A stretch of 64,000 bases of DNA. Origin: Roseibium sediminicola. GTDB lineage: Bacteria; Pseudomonadota; Alphaproteobacteria; Rhizobiales; Stappiaceae. Made by a program: the position numbers and the translations under genes. Location: the NCBI RefSeq assembly GCF_023156505.1, contig NZ_JALNMJ010000003.1, forward strand, positions 310,001 to 374,000. The letters are read 5' to 3'. Position 1 is the first letter of the stretch. Each line of letters starts with the position of its first letter. This document shows positions 1 to 9,561 of this stretch, piece by piece. The notes beneath the pieces are model-generated. The model did no database searches. It saw only the letters and a list, made by a program, of their open reading frames with translations, and was not told the origin of the DNA.

Positions 1-617
1 AACCTGCAGCGTTGCAGCGATTTTCCGGCAAGGTCCTTGCCCGACAGATCCGTCTCGGCAAAGACGGCGGTATCTATCCGAAGCCCCTTGAGCTCGACAC
101 TCTTCAGGTCCGCGTTGGTGAGCACGAAGTTTGAAAGAGCGGCGTCCGCCAGCGTCAGGTTTTCAATGTTGCAATCCAGCAGCAAAGCCTGGTCGGCGTG
201 CGCTGCCGTCAGGTTTGCCTCCGCCAGATCGGTTTGGGCCAAGATGATGTCGTCGAGCTGGGTTTCCTGAAGTTGCAGCCTTTCCGCGGAACAAGCGATC
301 AACTGAGCCTCAGAAAGGGTGCATCCGATAAAATCCGCTGAGCTGAGGTCGCAGGAGATGAAGCTTGTTTCGTGAAGATGCGCATCCGAAAACACGGTAT
401 CCCTCAGGCTGGAGGACAGGAATTGTGCCTCCGAGAGGTCTGCTCCCGAGAAGTCGCAGGCTGTGAAGTCGCATTCGAGCCAGACGGATGTCCTAAGATC
501 CAGCCCTGCGAGCGAGACGCCGCGCAAGTCCTTGAAGGGAATCGCCTGACTGTGGGCAACGTACTCCAGCACTTCGGAAGCGGAGATCGGCATCAGATCC
601 GGATTGCGATTGGTCAA
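1..617 (-). CDS. Pentapeptide-repeat protein, C-terminally cut by window edge
   Basis: Translating the minus strand from a TTG at 617 gives an open frame of 205 codons that runs off the left edge. From about residue 30 it is made of pentapeptide repeats of the A(D/N)Lxx type (for example DFSGADLSEAQF, NLTAAHADQAL, NLTLADAALSNF), which fold as a right-handed quadrilateral beta helix. A GGAG Shine-Dalgarno lies about 10 bases before the TTG; an ATG at codon 9 (593) is the alternative start. The gene follows the larger DUF2169-pentapeptide gene after 43 bp in the same direction, so the two are probably co-transcribed. No enzymatic motif is visible. In such loci pentapeptide proteins are thought to act as secretion cargo adaptors or structural partners; that role is inferred. 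Confidence 0.8.
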   Translation of the reverse strand, partial: MTNRNPDLMPISASEVLEYVAHSQAIPFKDLRGVSLAGLDLRTSVWLECDFTACDFSGADLSEAQFLSSSLRDTVFSDAHLHETSFISCDLSSADFIGCTLSEAQLIACSAERLQLQETQLDDIILAQTDLAEANLTAAHADQALLLDCNIENLTLADAALSNFVLTNADLKSVELKGLRIDTAVFAETDLSGKDLAGKSLQRCR

Positions 618-660
618 TGGCGTTTTTCTCCTTTCATTTGTCTGGAGCCGGATGGGCGTG

Positions 661-3600
661 TCACAGCGCGTGATTGCCCTGGGCAATGTTGGTGTTGGTC
701 AGATTGGCGTCGGTTAGATCGCAGCCCGCCAACCGGGCCTCCATGAAGTCGGTGGCGTAGAGGTTGGCGTGGCGCAGCGAAGCCAGCCTGAGGTCGGACT
801 GACTGAGCGAGGCCGAAAAGAAATTCGCCGCGCAGAAATCGCCGTATTTCAGGTCTGACTGAAGAAAGCGGCACTCCTTGAAGGACGCGGCCCGCCCATC
901 CACCGATTGCAGATTGCACTTGTTGAAGAGGCTGGCCCGACAATCGGCCCTGAGGAAAAGGGCTTCCTCCAGCACGGCATTGTTCCAGGAGGTCTGCGTT
1001 GCCTTGACGGATTCGAAATGGGTGGCGGTGAGGTTGCAATTGCCGTGGAAGCCGGTCTCCGCGAGCTGCGCCCTGGAAAAGACCGCTTCGGGAGCCTCGA
1101 CCATGGTGAAGGCCACCCGGTTCATTTTCGCGCAGGAAAAATCGGCTTCGCTCATCGGCAGTTCCAGGAAAACCGCCTGTTCGAAAACGGCGTTGCAGAA
1201 GCGCAGTTTGATGGCGGATCCCCGGACGACAGTTAGATCTGTGACCTGGGCTCCGCTGAAATCGGCGAAGTCCAGTTTGCAATCCATGAGCGTCAGATGG
1301 TTCAGGGTTGCCCCGAGGACACTGGCACCGCTCAGATCCGCGCCCATGACGGTGGCGTCCGACAGACGGACAGCGTTGAGACGCGCTGAGCGAAGGTTGG
1401 CTCCGCTGAAATTGGTGCTGGCCAGGCTGCTCCCGGAAAAATCCGCATCTTCCAGGCGTGCCGACGTAAAGACGGCCCCGTCCAAACAGCAATCGGCAAA
1501 GGATGCGCCCGTCAGGTCCGCCTGTTCAAAGAAGGTCCCGGAGAGGTCCTTGCCGGAAAAATCGAGGCCGCGAAGGTTGAGGCCCGCAAGGTCTGCCCCT
1601 TTGAAATCATGTCCGTCCGCCAGGCCTTTGCGGACCATGGCGCCGACCTTCAGGGTAGTCTCCGGAAAATACGGATCCATCGGAAACAGGGCAGCCGGTG
1701 ACATCCGTCGTCCGGTCGCCAGCAAGGCCTCGACACTGGTTTCGCTTTCTTCCAGTGCGGACACCATCGTGTCGCCGCTGTCACGGATCTTGTCCCGAAT
1801 CGACAGTTCGGCCTCGCCATCCTGCAGTGAAGGCGCGGTCTCAAGCATCGCCATGAGGTTTGACAATGGCTTGTTCGGGTCGTCGCCGGCCAAACTGGGG
1901 TTGAGCTCGGCAAGCAGGCCGGCGGCCCTGTTCATTGCCGACGCCGACCCGGCCTTCATCCGGTCAGTGTCCTCGACCCGGTCGGTCACGCTCTCCGGCA
2001 AATGCGCAAAAGGATCGAAGTCCAGCTTCACCTTTTCCGGGGTGTCCGGGAAATTCGCGGCCAGGCGTTCGGTTTTCCCAGCTGCGTGCTCGGGGATCGC
2101 CGCGCCTCGATCCTCCACAAAATCCGGCAGGTCCAGCTGCGCGGGATTGTTTTTGTCCAGCTCCTGGCGGACAGGATGGAGCAGGCCGCCCCCGGTGAGG
2201 CGGAAAGCGCGCGCGCGTGCCAGCTCGCACTGTCCGGCAATCGCCTCTTCGGAAACCTGTTCGTGCGGATTGAAGGACGTGAGCGCATCGCTCAGGAGCG
2301 CATCTAGGTCGGACGCCCTGCCGAGACAGTCATGTGACGACTGCGCTTCCTGAAGAGCCTGTTCGATGGCATCCGGTGGCGTGATCTCGCTGGCCAGCGC
2401 TGCTTCCATTTCCGGATCGAGGTCCAGCTCGGCCGGATCCGCAGTGAGCGCGCCCGGCTCGGGCAAATGACGGCGCAGGTTTTCAGGCAATTTTTCCTGA
2501 AGGGATCGCATGGTGGAGCCTGCCCTGGCGAATTCGCTTTGTGCCTTTTGGGTCAGGCTGGTTTCCAGTTGTTCGATCTCGTCGATAAGTTCGGCGAGAT
2601 CGAAATCGCCGTTGGCGAGCTCCTCCGATGTGGGCAATCCGACAAGGGGGACATCGTCGATGGCCGTCGTGTCGCTCGGCGGCGCCAGTTCTGCCGGCAG
2701 CCCCTGGTCCTGCAGCGTTTTTTCAAGAAACCATTGCGAATTTTGGAGAAACCTGTCGCGTTCGGCCCGGGCTCGAGCCAGCCGTTCTTCCCGCTTCGCC
2801 TGAAGATGCGCAGGATCCGTCTCCGGCATCAGCTGAAAATCCGAGAGGGCGTGTTTGTAGCCGTCGTCAGGGTCCGTGCGCAGGCGAAAGACCCGATGAT
2901 AGTGCTCGGGAGGTCGCGGGTCGGCGAAGCCGTGTTCCACCGCCAGCATCACAGTGCCGACGTCATCGGCAAACCGGTCAGTGCTTTTGGTCACGCCCCT
3001 GAACGTCAGGACGGCCTTTTCGACATTGGGAAACAGTGTCAGCGTGTCGCAGACCAGGGCCATCTCCGTCAGGCTGTCGTCCGACGGGCGGTGAACAAAG
3101 CCGCGCATCCTGAACTCCGGCAAGGTGCCTTCCACAGGCTGACCGGATCGGGACATGCCGGTGATTGAAAACACCTCGCCGCCGGCGAAATAGGATTCGA
3201 GCCTCTGATCTTCCGGAGCGTCGCAGTGAAACAGGGGATTGTAATCGTCCGGCCTGCAGGGCGATACATGCTCCTGCCAGTGCCTGTCATAGGTGCCGGT
3301 CAGCTGCAGGCGCTGCGGGTTGTCGGCGCCGATCGGTCCGAAATGCGCGGGCGGGGGTGTGTCGTCTGGCGACAGGATCAGGGTATCCGCGCGTTCAATG
3401 TTGGGTAATGGCGCATCCAGACCGGCTTCGACCAGTTGTCGCGCCTTGTGGCCTTTGCCCTTCGGATTGGACTTGTGGCCTTGCCCGCCGAAGGCCCGCA
3501 ATTCGCTGATCGGCATCTTGTCGAACGGCTGTGGCCCGACGATCTCCACGCCGCGGTCGGTTAGACGCCAGACACGATCGCCGAACACCGCCAGGCGTTT

Positions 3601-3897
3601 CACCTTGGTGCCGAGCCTCGCCGTCACCTTCAGGCCCGTGACCGGTTGGTCTCCCGGCGCCAGCGCGTGGCCGGCGACAATCATTTCCGCGCGCGGCTTG
3701 AGCTGGCCCTTGTCGAAGATACCGCCATCCGGCATCTGCTCGGCGACCATTGGCCAAAGGGCTTGTTCGGTCAGAAGCTTGTAAGGGGCGGCAACGTCAA
3801 ACAGTAAAAACGCGGAGACCGTCAGGATGCTTCCGCCTTCAACAGCATGGGGTTGAAGAGCGGCGGAAACTTTCGACGGCTTTACGATTCCGGGCAT
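661..3897 (-). CDS. DUF2169 domain protein fused to pentapeptide repeats (T6SS-associated type)
   Basis: This is a 1078-residue protein. The N-terminal third (about 1-340) has the look of DUF2169, including the lysine/glycine-rich stretch FGGQGHKSNPKGKGHKARQ near residue 140. A charged, low-complexity middle part (about 350-740) follows. The C-terminal third (from about 755) is a long run of pentapeptide repeats such as NLRGLDFSGKDLSG and NFSGANLRSARL. DUF2169 proteins are known from type VI secretion loci, where they sit beside VgrG, PAAR and toxin genes and help load effectors. No signal peptide or membrane segment is seen, consistent with a cytoplasmic adaptor. The neighbour downstream is a second pentapeptide protein. 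T6SS structural genes are not in the window, so the link to secretion is inferred from the family. Confidence 0.82.
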   Translation of the reverse strand: MPGIVKPSKVSAALQPHAVEGGSILTVSAFLLFDVAAPYKLLTEQALWPMVAEQMPDGGIFDKGQLKPRAEMIVAGHALAPGDQPVTGLKVTARLGTKVKRLAVFGDRVWRLTDRGVEIVGPQPFDKMPISELRAFGGQGHKSNPKGKGHKARQLVEAGLDAPLPNIERADTLILSPDDTPPPAHFGPIGADNPQRLQLTGTYDRHWQEHVSPCRPDDYNPLFHCDAPEDQRLESYFAGGEVFSITGMSRSGQPVEGTLPEFRMRGFVHRPSDDSLTEMALVCDTLTLFPNVEKAVLTFRGVTKSTDRFADDVGTVMLAVEHGFADPRPPEHYHRVFRLRTDPDDGYKHALSDFQLMPETDPAHLQAKREERLARARAERDRFLQNSQWFLEKTLQDQGLPAELAPPSDTTAIDDVPLVGLPTSEELANGDFDLAELIDEIEQLETSLTQKAQSEFARAGSTMRSLQEKLPENLRRHLPEPGALTADPAELDLDPEMEAALASEITPPDAIEQALQEAQSSHDCLGRASDLDALLSDALTSFNPHEQVSEEAIAGQCELARARAFRLTGGGLLHPVRQELDKNNPAQLDLPDFVEDRGAAIPEHAAGKTERLAANFPDTPEKVKLDFDPFAHLPESVTDRVEDTDRMKAGSASAMNRAAGLLAELNPSLAGDDPNKPLSNLMAMLETAPSLQDGEAELSIRDKIRDSGDTMVSALEESETSVEALLATGRRMSPAALFPMDPYFPETTLKVGAMVRKGLADGHDFKGADLAGLNLRGLDFSGKDLSGTFFEQADLTGASFADCCLDGAVFTSARLEDADFSGSSLASTNFSGANLRSARLNAVRLSDATVMGADLSGASVLGATLNHLTLMDCKLDFADFSGAQVTDLTVVRGSAIKLRFCNAVFEQAVFLELPMSEADFSCAKMNRVAFTMVEAPEAVFSRAQLAETGFHGNCNLTATHFESVKATQTSWNNAVLEEALFLRADCRASLFNKCNLQSVDGRAASFKECRFLQSDLKYGDFCAANFFSASLSQSDLRLASLRHANLYATDFMEARLAGCDLTDANLTNTNIAQGNHAL

Positions 3898-4388
3898 GCC
3901 TGATCCCCGTCAGTCTCTCCTGCAAACTTAGTGAGTTTTCCGCCCGGAGAACCGGTGTTTGCCCCAACAACCGGCGCCCGACACTTTGCCGTCAAATTTC
4001 GACGGCTCAGAATTTGTCTTAACGACTTCTTAACGTCTATATTTAGGGTTGTAAACTTTCCGGTGCAAGGGGGGATGTGTCGAGTGCGACGCGCTTTGTG
4101 AAAAATCCGACACGAAAAGGCGCGTCTTTTTCAGGAGGGTGAAAAATTGTAGGTATTTTCTGAAAGTTACGCCGTGCGAAATCCCATTTCCGGAAACTTT
4201 TCCTGATGGGATATACCGACCGAGCGGGACGGAGGCCCGCAAATTGCCTCGAATGCAGTCGATTAGAAACGTCGCAAGACACTCTGGCAAAGTGCAAAAG
4301 CAATCAGGGGTTGTGTCAACGTGTGCGGATTGTCATCGCAAGAACGCGGTTTTGCCTTCACTGTTGCCCGCTGTTTCCGGGGCAGGAT
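3898..4388. other. Intergenic region between recO and the DUF2169 gene
   Basis: About 490 bp lie between the recO stop and the DUF2169 gene start. Short open frames exist on both strands, but none has a convincing start site or recognisable product. A short inverted repeat (GCCGTC/GACGGC around 3990-4010) lies upstream of the DUF2169 gene. The stretch is more AT-rich than the flanking genes and probably holds the promoter for the minus-strand pentapeptide operon. I see no RNA gene here. Confidence 0.4.
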
Positions 4389-5144
4389 CTAAAAATTCCA
4401 AGGGTAGTCGGCGCGGTAGCGTTTCTCCAGGGCATTCAGGAGCAATGCTCTGGTGCCGCCTTGGCGCAGGTCGTGGTCATTCACGTGCCGATCCAGGAAA
4501 AAACCCGTCAACTCAAACCCTTGGGTGATGTCAGCCCAAGTCAGCTCACTGCCCGCCTGGCGTTCCCCTTCCAGCAGGAAGGACGGCAGCGGCAGGAGCT
4601 TGTCGTGATAAGGTCGGCCGGCCTCCCGGCTGACGGCGCGGGCGGAACGTGGCGAGACGTAACAAAGCTCCTCCCGGCTCCCGGTCGCCGCGCAGGCGGT
4701 CAGGTCCAGCCCCATGCCGAGGTCGCTCAGAAGCTCCAGCTCGAAGCGGATGAGCAGCGCGCCGGCGGTGTCGGCGGCGTCAAGATGATCGAGGACCACC
4801 GTCAGGGCCTCGAACAGCCTGGGATAGGGGTGCCGTTCCGGCAGGAGGCGGAGCAGGAACGCCAAATGCTGCACACCGGCAAGGCCGACGCCGCTGGTCA
4901 TCAGGTCTCCGGCGCGTAAGGTCTCCGGTTCGATCTTGAATTGTCCGAGATGGTCGGACAGACGTGCCTTCCAGGTGAGCGCCAGTTCGTTGCCGGGCTG
5001 GAGCACCGGCCGGTGGCGTTTCGACCGGCCGCCGCGAACAAGGCCGAGATGGCGGCCGTGATTTTGTGTCATGACCTCCAGGATGATGTCCGTCTCGCCG
5101 TGCTTGCGGGTGGTCAGCACCACGCCGCGTCCGCTCCACTCCAA
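4389..5144 (-). CDS. recO: DNA repair protein RecO
   Basis: The 251-residue product matches RecO, which with RecF and RecR loads RecA onto SSB-coated single-stranded DNA during gap repair. The N-terminal OB-fold region (MEWSGRGVVLTTRKHGETD, then the GLVRGGRSK stretch) is typical. The usual four-cysteine zinc site of many RecO proteins is reduced here to C-C-C (ACAATG and ELCYVS), which is common in alphaproteobacteria. The length is normal for the family. It is the last gene of the lepB-rnc-era-recO run, 59 bp after era, an order conserved in this class. Confidence 0.95.
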   Translation of the reverse strand: MEWSGRGVVLTTRKHGETDIILEVMTQNHGRHLGLVRGGRSKRHRPVLQPGNELALTWKARLSDHLGQFKIEPETLRAGDLMTSGVGLAGVQHLAFLLRLLPERHPYPRLFEALTVVLDHLDAADTAGALLIRFELELLSDLGMGLDLTACAATGSREELCYVSPRSARAVSREAGRPYHDKLLPLPSFLLEGERQAGSELTWADITQGFELTGFFLDRHVNDHDLRQGGTRALLLNALEKRYRADYPWNF

Positions 5145-5203
5145 GGGCCCGTTCCCATCTCAGCTGCGCCGGGAAGTTTGGCGGATTCGCCGGATCGCGC
5201 CAG

Positions 5204-6175
5204 CTATTTCGGAAATTCCAGGCCCATTTCGCGGTACCGTTCCGGATCGTCGGCCCAGTTCTCACGCACCTTGACGAACAGGAACAGATGCACCGGAGCC
5301 TCGATGATCTCGGAGATTTCGGCGCGCGCCGCCTGGGAAATCGCCTTGATTGTCGCCCCGCGCCTGCCGAGCACGATGCTCTTCTGGCTGTCGCGTTCGA
5401 CATAGATGGTCTGTTCGATCCGGGCGGAGCCGTCCTTGCGGCTCTGCCACTGTTCGGTCTCCACGGTGGAGATATAGGGCAGCTCCTGGTGGAGCCGCTC
5501 GAACAGTTTCTCGCGGGTGATTTCCGCCGCCAGAATGCGCAGGGGAAGATCGGACGGCTGGTCTTCCGGATAGAGCCAGGGGCCGTCCGGCACCTTCGCC
5601 GCGAAATGATCGAGGATCGCCTGTGTGCCGTCGCCCGTCAGAGCGGAGATCATGAACGTCTCTTCGAACTGGACATATTCATTGGCTTTTTGCGCCAGCT
5701 GCAGCAATTTCTCGCGCTTGGCCACGTCTGTCTTGTTGAGGATCAGCACCCTGGGAGCAGACTGGTTTTGCAGCCGCTTCAAGATGTTCTCGACTTCCTC
5801 GTCGATGCCCTTGCGGGCGTCGATCAGGAGCGCGATCAGGTCCGCGTCTCGGGCACCGCCCCAGGCGGTGTCGACCATGGCGCGGTCGAGCCGGCGCTTG
5901 GGCTTGAAGATGCCGGGGGTGTCGATGAAGACCAGCTGTGCGGCCCCATGCATGGCGACGCCACGCACGATGGTACGGGTCGTCTGCACCTTGTGGGTCA
6001 CGATCGAGACCTTGGTGCCGACAAGCTGATTGATCAGCGTCGACTTGCCGGCATTCGGCGCGCCGATCAGGGCAATTAAGCCGGCCTTGGTGCCCTCCGG
6101 CATTTCCGGGATAGGTTCCGGCAAAGGCATGTCGAACCGGGGCGGGGGAGACTGAAAGCCGTCCTCTTCGTCCAT
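5204..6175 (-). CDS. era: GTPase Era, 16S rRNA maturation factor
   Basis: Era binds the 3' end of 16S rRNA and couples 30S assembly to growth. The G1 loop GAPNAGKSTL, G3 DTPGIF and G4 NKTD are intact, followed by a C-terminal KH domain (residues about 240-320) that includes GRRGATIKAISQAARAEI. The annotated ATG at 6175 gives 323 residues with a proline-rich leader before the G domain. A TTG at 6205, 7 bp after the rnc stop and 10 bases after an AAGGAA, is an equally plausible start giving 333 residues. The tight spacing with rnc points to one transcript. Confidence 0.95.
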   Translation of the reverse strand: MDEEDGFQSPPPRFDMPLPEPIPEMPEGTKAGLIALIGAPNAGKSTLINQLVGTKVSIVTHKVQTTRTIVRGVAMHGAAQLVFIDTPGIFKPKRRLDRAMVDTAWGGARDADLIALLIDARKGIDEEVENILKRLQNQSAPRVLILNKTDVAKREKLLQLAQKANEYVQFEETFMISALTGDGTQAILDHFAAKVPDGPWLYPEDQPSDLPLRILAAEITREKLFERLHQELPYISTVETEQWQSRKDGSARIEQTIYVERDSQKSIVLGRRGATIKAISQAARAEISEIIEAPVHLFLFVKVRENWADDPERYREMGLEFPK

Positions 6176-6212
6176 CGGTCCTTCAGGGGTGGTATTGTCG
6201 CTCAAAGTCGTT

Positions 6213-6920
6213 CTATTCCTTCCACACGCCTTCCCGGCGCAACACGGCTTCCGCCGCGCTTTGTTCCGCAATCCGCTTCGATCCGCCCTTGCCCTCGCCG
6301 GGTTTCAGGCCCTGTACCGTCACAGCCACAGTGAAGCTGGGCGCGTGGTCAGGACCTTCCCGGCCGGTCACGTCATAACGCGGCGTCGGCAGGCTTTTCG
6401 ACTGGGCCCATTCCTGCAACGTGGTCTTGGCGTCTCGCAACGGCCCGGACCAGGATAGCATACGTGGTTCCCAAAGGCGTTTCACGAAGCTTTCGGCGGC
6501 GCCGAAACCGCCGTCGAGATAAATAGCCGCGATCACGGATTCGCAGATATCCGCCAGCAGGGCGGTCTTCTTGCGGCCACCGGTCTGGGCTTCGGCCAGT
6601 CCGATGCGCATGGCGTCGCCGACACCGAGTTCCTGGGCGATTTCCGCGCAGGTTTCCCGCTTGACCATGTGGTTGAACCGGCGGGCGAGTTCGCCTTCAT
6701 CGGCCTTGGGAAAATGCTTGTGGAGCATCGAGGCGATCACCAGGCCGAGCACCCGGTCGCCGAGAAACTCAAGCCTCTGATAGCTGCCGGAAATGGTCTC
6801 GGACGGGGCCAGCGCGCTGGCATGCGTGAGCGCGACCCGCAACAGCTCCAAATCCTTGAAGTCATATTGCAGGGCGGCCTTCAGCGCCGATACGGGGCTT
6901 CTTAGCGGTTGTTTGTTCAT
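6213..6920 (-). CDS. rnc: Ribonuclease III
   Basis: The 235-residue product is a double-strand-specific endoribonuclease that processes rRNA and structured mRNAs. The RNase III signature RLEFLGDRVLGLVIA (about residues 49-63) carries the catalytic acidic residues. A second acidic cluster follows in LLADICESVIAAIYLDGG. The C-terminal part (about 160-230) has the dsRNA-binding domain, ending near GSKRIAEQSAAEAVL. The gene lies between lepB and era, the usual alphaproteobacterial order. The length is normal. Confidence 0.96.
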   Translation of the reverse strand: MNKQPLRSPVSALKAALQYDFKDLELLRVALTHASALAPSETISGSYQRLEFLGDRVLGLVIASMLHKHFPKADEGELARRFNHMVKRETCAEIAQELGVGDAMRIGLAEAQTGGRKKTALLADICESVIAAIYLDGGFGAAESFVKRLWEPRMLSWSGPLRDAKTTLQEWAQSKSLPTPRYDVTGREGPDHAPSFTVAVTVQGLKPGEGKGGSKRIAEQSAAEAVLRREGVWKE

Positions 6921-6959
6921 GCAGCAGCTTTGCGTTCGGACTGCGCGGGCGACGGACGG

Positions 6960-7712
6960 CTAGAGTGTCCGGCCGATCCGCTCCCAGCGCACGGTCCATG
7001 GCCAGGTCCAGATTTGCCAGGCCGGTGTCTCGTCCTTGATGGAGAAGAACAGGATTTCGGCGCGTCCCATGAAGTTTTCGAGCGGAACATAACCGACCCG
7101 GCCCTGATAGCGGCTGTCGACGGAATTGTCCCGATTGTCGCCCATCATGAAGAAGTGGCCTTCCGGGACCTTGTACTCCCGGGTGTTGTCCTTCTCGCCA
7201 TTCGGGTTCAGATCAAGTGTTTCGTAGGAAACGCCGTTGGGCAGGGTCTCGCGGAAGCGCGGCACGCGGCGCACGATTCCCGAAGAGGATTGTTCGATAT
7301 AGTCGTCGATCCGTTCCCGCTTTACCGGTTCGCCATTGATGTGAACAACTCCGCCCAGCACCTGGACTGTGTCGCCCGGCAGGCCGATCACCCGCTTGAT
7401 GTAATCGATGGACGGGTCGGTCGGCAGCTTGAACACCGCGATGTCGCCGCGCTCGGGCTCGGCGGACCAGATCCGTCCGGAAAAGGGCATCAGGCCAAAG
7501 GGGAAGGAATACCGGGAATAACCGTAGCTGTATTTGGAGACAAACAGGTAGTCGCCGATCAGCAGCGTGTCTTTCATCGATCCTGACGGGATGTTGAACG
7601 GCTGAAACAGGAAGGTCCGCACGATCAGGGCAAGCAGCAGCGCCTGGACGATGACTTTGACGGTTTCCGTCAGGCCACTGTCCTTTTCTTTCTTATTGTC
7701 CGTCACGCTCAT
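6960..7712 (-). CDS. lepB: Signal peptidase I
   Basis: This membrane-bound serine protease removes signal peptides from secreted proteins. One N-terminal membrane segment (VIVQALLLALIVRTFLF) precedes the catalytic serine in PSGSMKDTLL (Ser45). The catalytic lysine lies in YIKRVIGLPGD (Lys106), and the GDNRDNSVDSR box is present near residue 180. The start at 7712 is chosen because AAGGGATAAA lies directly upstream. An upstream in-frame ATG at 7727 would add five residues and has a poorer site. It is followed by rnc 39 bp downstream. The length of 250 residues is normal. Confidence 0.96.
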   Translation of the reverse strand: MSVTDNKKEKDSGLTETVKVIVQALLLALIVRTFLFQPFNIPSGSMKDTLLIGDYLFVSKYSYGYSRYSFPFGLMPFSGRIWSAEPERGDIAVFKLPTDPSIDYIKRVIGLPGDTVQVLGGVVHINGEPVKRERIDDYIEQSSSGIVRRVPRFRETLPNGVSYETLDLNPNGEKDNTREYKVPEGHFFMMGDNRDNSVDSRYQGRVGYVPLENFMGRAEILFFSIKDETPAWQIWTWPWTVRWERIGRTL

Positions 7713-7816
7713 TTTATCCCTTAACATGTTGTTCGGCGGTCCTCGCGGCGCCAGCGCTTCTCAGCGCATCTCTTAGCCTTTCCGCTGGCCGGAAGCAATG
7801 CGACCGGCCGCCCGGT

Positions 7817-8257
7817 CTACGGCTTTGCGGAGGAAACCGCGTTGGGAGGTTCAGGCCAATCGGCGGGCCATGCGGAAATCACCACAAATGCCTGCGCCAG
7901 CGGGAAATCATCGGTGATCGTCAGGTCGATGGTGGTCTTGAAACCGCTCGGAGCCATGGCGGCCAGCCGCTCTGCCGCGCCGCCGGTCAGGGCAATGGTT
8001 GGTTTGCCTGAAGGCAGGTTGACCACGCCCATTTCGCGCCAGGCGACACCCATGCGGATGCCGCTGCCAAGGGCCTTGGAGCAGGCTTCCTTGGCGGCAA
8101 AGCGCTTGGCATAGGAGGCTGCACGCTCGGCGCGACGGTCGGACTTGGCGCGTTCGATCTCGGTGAACACCCGGTTGGTGAACCGGTCGCCGAACCGTTC
8201 CAGCGTCTTCTCGATCCGGCGGATATCGATCAGATCGCTGCCAATCCCTAAGATCAT
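7817..8257 (-). CDS. acpS: Holo-[acyl-carrier-protein] synthase
   Basis: AcpS transfers 4'-phosphopantetheine from CoA to acyl carrier protein. The N-terminal [16 protein letters not shown] holds the metal-binding aspartate (Asp8), and [14 protein letters not shown] holds the conserved glutamate. I place the start at 8257 because the family begins at this MI(L/I)GIG motif. An in-frame ATG at 8287 would add ten residues without family support. The 146-residue length is slightly longer than E. coli AcpS because of a short proline-rich tail. It stands just upstream of lepB in the same direction. Confidence 0.94.
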   Translation of the reverse strand: MILGIGSDLIDIRRIEKTLERFGDRFTNRVFTEIERAKSDRRAERAASYAKRFAAKEACSKALGSGIRMGVAWREMGVVNLPSGKPTIALTGGAAERLAAMAPSGFKTTIDLTITDDFPLAQAFVVISAWPADWPEPPNAVSSAKP

Positions 8258-8313
8258 GGTTGTGCTTTCAATCTGGTGTGTTGACACCTAGGTGGGCCGG
8301 CGCGCGGCGGAAA

Positions 8314-8916
8314 TCAAGCGCTGCCGTCTTCTTCCATCTGAGTGCGGGGCGCCGGGAACAATCCGTTGCCCTTGCTGGCGAGTTTGGTCCGGCGCCGGCG
8401 CTGATAGACCTCAACACTCTTGTAGACGATCACGTAGGAAATGGTCGCCACGACCAGGCCGAGGGGCACCGCGCCGATAAACATCGGCTTGAGCATGGGC
8501 CAGAGCGCGTCCAGCGATTTTGCGAACAGACCTTCCTGGAACTGCTGGTGCACCTTGTGCGGATCGGCTTTGGGCGCGTGGCCATGCAGGATCCATTGTC
8601 CAAGCTTGAAGGTGGAGGCCCAGATGAACGGGAAGGTGAGGGGATTGCCCACCGACGTTCCGAGCGCCGAGGCGATCAGGTTGCCGCGGATCAGATAGGC
8701 AAGGGCGAAGGCGGTGAGGAAATGAAAACCGACCAGCGGTGTGAAGGACGCAAAGGCACCCGCGGCAAAGCCGAGCGCAATCGCGTTGGGTGTCGCGGTC
8801 AGACGCAGCACCCGCTTGCTGAAATAGCGGGTCGACCGCGACCAGCTGTTTCGCGGCCAGACGGCGACGCGAAGTCGCTCTATCCTTGAGGGCCTATGTC
8901 TTCGGCGAAACAGCAT
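8314..8916 (-). CDS. DUF2062 domain membrane protein
   Basis: A 200-residue protein with a basic N-terminus and the hydrophobic DUF2062 core: the segments AIALGFAAGAFASFTPLVG and FLTAFALAYLIRGNLIASAL, and the conserved GNPLTFPFIW motif near residue 105. A last membrane segment (FIGAVPLGLVVATISYVIVY) precedes a basic tail. The family is widespread in alphaproteobacteria, often beside acpS or pyrE as here, and its biochemical role is not established. It is likely an inner-membrane protein. It follows pyrE by about 30 bp, suggesting co-transcription. Confidence 0.85.
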   Translation of the reverse strand: MLFRRRHRPSRIERLRVAVWPRNSWSRSTRYFSKRVLRLTATPNAIALGFAAGAFASFTPLVGFHFLTAFALAYLIRGNLIASALGTSVGNPLTFPFIWASTFKLGQWILHGHAPKADPHKVHQQFQEGLFAKSLDALWPMLKPMFIGAVPLGLVVATISYVIVYKSVEVYQRRRRTKLASKGNGLFPAPRTQMEEDGSA

Positions 8917-8947
8917 GGGTAATTGGTCGTATCCGTCGTTTCAGGTG

Positions 8948-9529
8948 TCAGTTCAATCCGCGGCTGCCCGGCTTTACCGCCGGAAGGGCGGCCAGTTCGG
9001 GCGGAAGATTGTCCGGTTCATAGGCCGGAACCTTGTATTCTGCCAGCGCGACCAGCGGTACCGAGACGTCGGCCTCGCCACCGGAGCGGTCGATCAGGCA
9101 GGCTACTGCCAGAACTTCAGCACCAAGAGCTTTCAACGAGGTTACCGTTTCCCGGCTCGACAGGCCGGTGGTGACAATATCCTCGACAATGATGACGCGC
9201 GCGCCCTGAGGCATTTCGAACCGGCGCAGGCGGAACTCGCCGTCTTCGCGTTCCACCCACATGGCCGGCACGCCGAGATGGCGCGCGGTTTCATATCCCG
9301 GAATGAGGCCGCCCAGAGCCGGCGAAACGATATAGTCGATCTCGCCGAGACCGGCGTCCTTGATCTTTTCGGCAAGCGCCTTGCACAGGGTTTCGGTCTT
9401 GTCCGGATACATGAACACCCGTGCCTTCTGCAAAAACACAGGGCTGCGCAGTCCCGAGGTCAGGATGAAATGACCCTCCAGGATGGCGCCGGCGTCGCGA
9501 AACTGGGACAACACTTCGTCACGAGTCAT
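8948..9529 (-). CDS. pyrE: Orotate phosphoribosyltransferase
   Basis: PyrE makes OMP from orotate and PRPP in de novo pyrimidine synthesis. The PRPP-binding loop [18 protein letters not shown] (about residues 111-128) is intact. The conserved [14 protein letters not shown] and [12 protein letters not shown] stretches are also present. The length of 193 residues fits the alphaproteobacterial form. It lies just downstream of the rsh gene (gap 32 bp) on the same strand and upstream of the DUF2062 gene. Confidence 0.95.
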   Translation of the reverse strand: MTRDEVLSQFRDAGAILEGHFILTSGLRSPVFLQKARVFMYPDKTETLCKALAEKIKDAGLGEIDYIVSPALGGLIPGYETARHLGVPAMWVEREDGEFRLRRFEMPQGARVIIVEDIVTTGLSSRETVTSLKALGAEVLAVACLIDRSGGEADVSVPLVALAEYKVPAYEPDNLPPELAALPAVKPGSRGLN

Positions 9530-9561
9530 TTCTCAAATTCCTTCCTTGGCCGTCTCGCGGT

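Noticed and set aside
4030-4528. Small open frames in the region between recO and the DUF2169 gene
   Set aside because: Overlapping frames on both strands, one running into recO antisense; no recognisable product.
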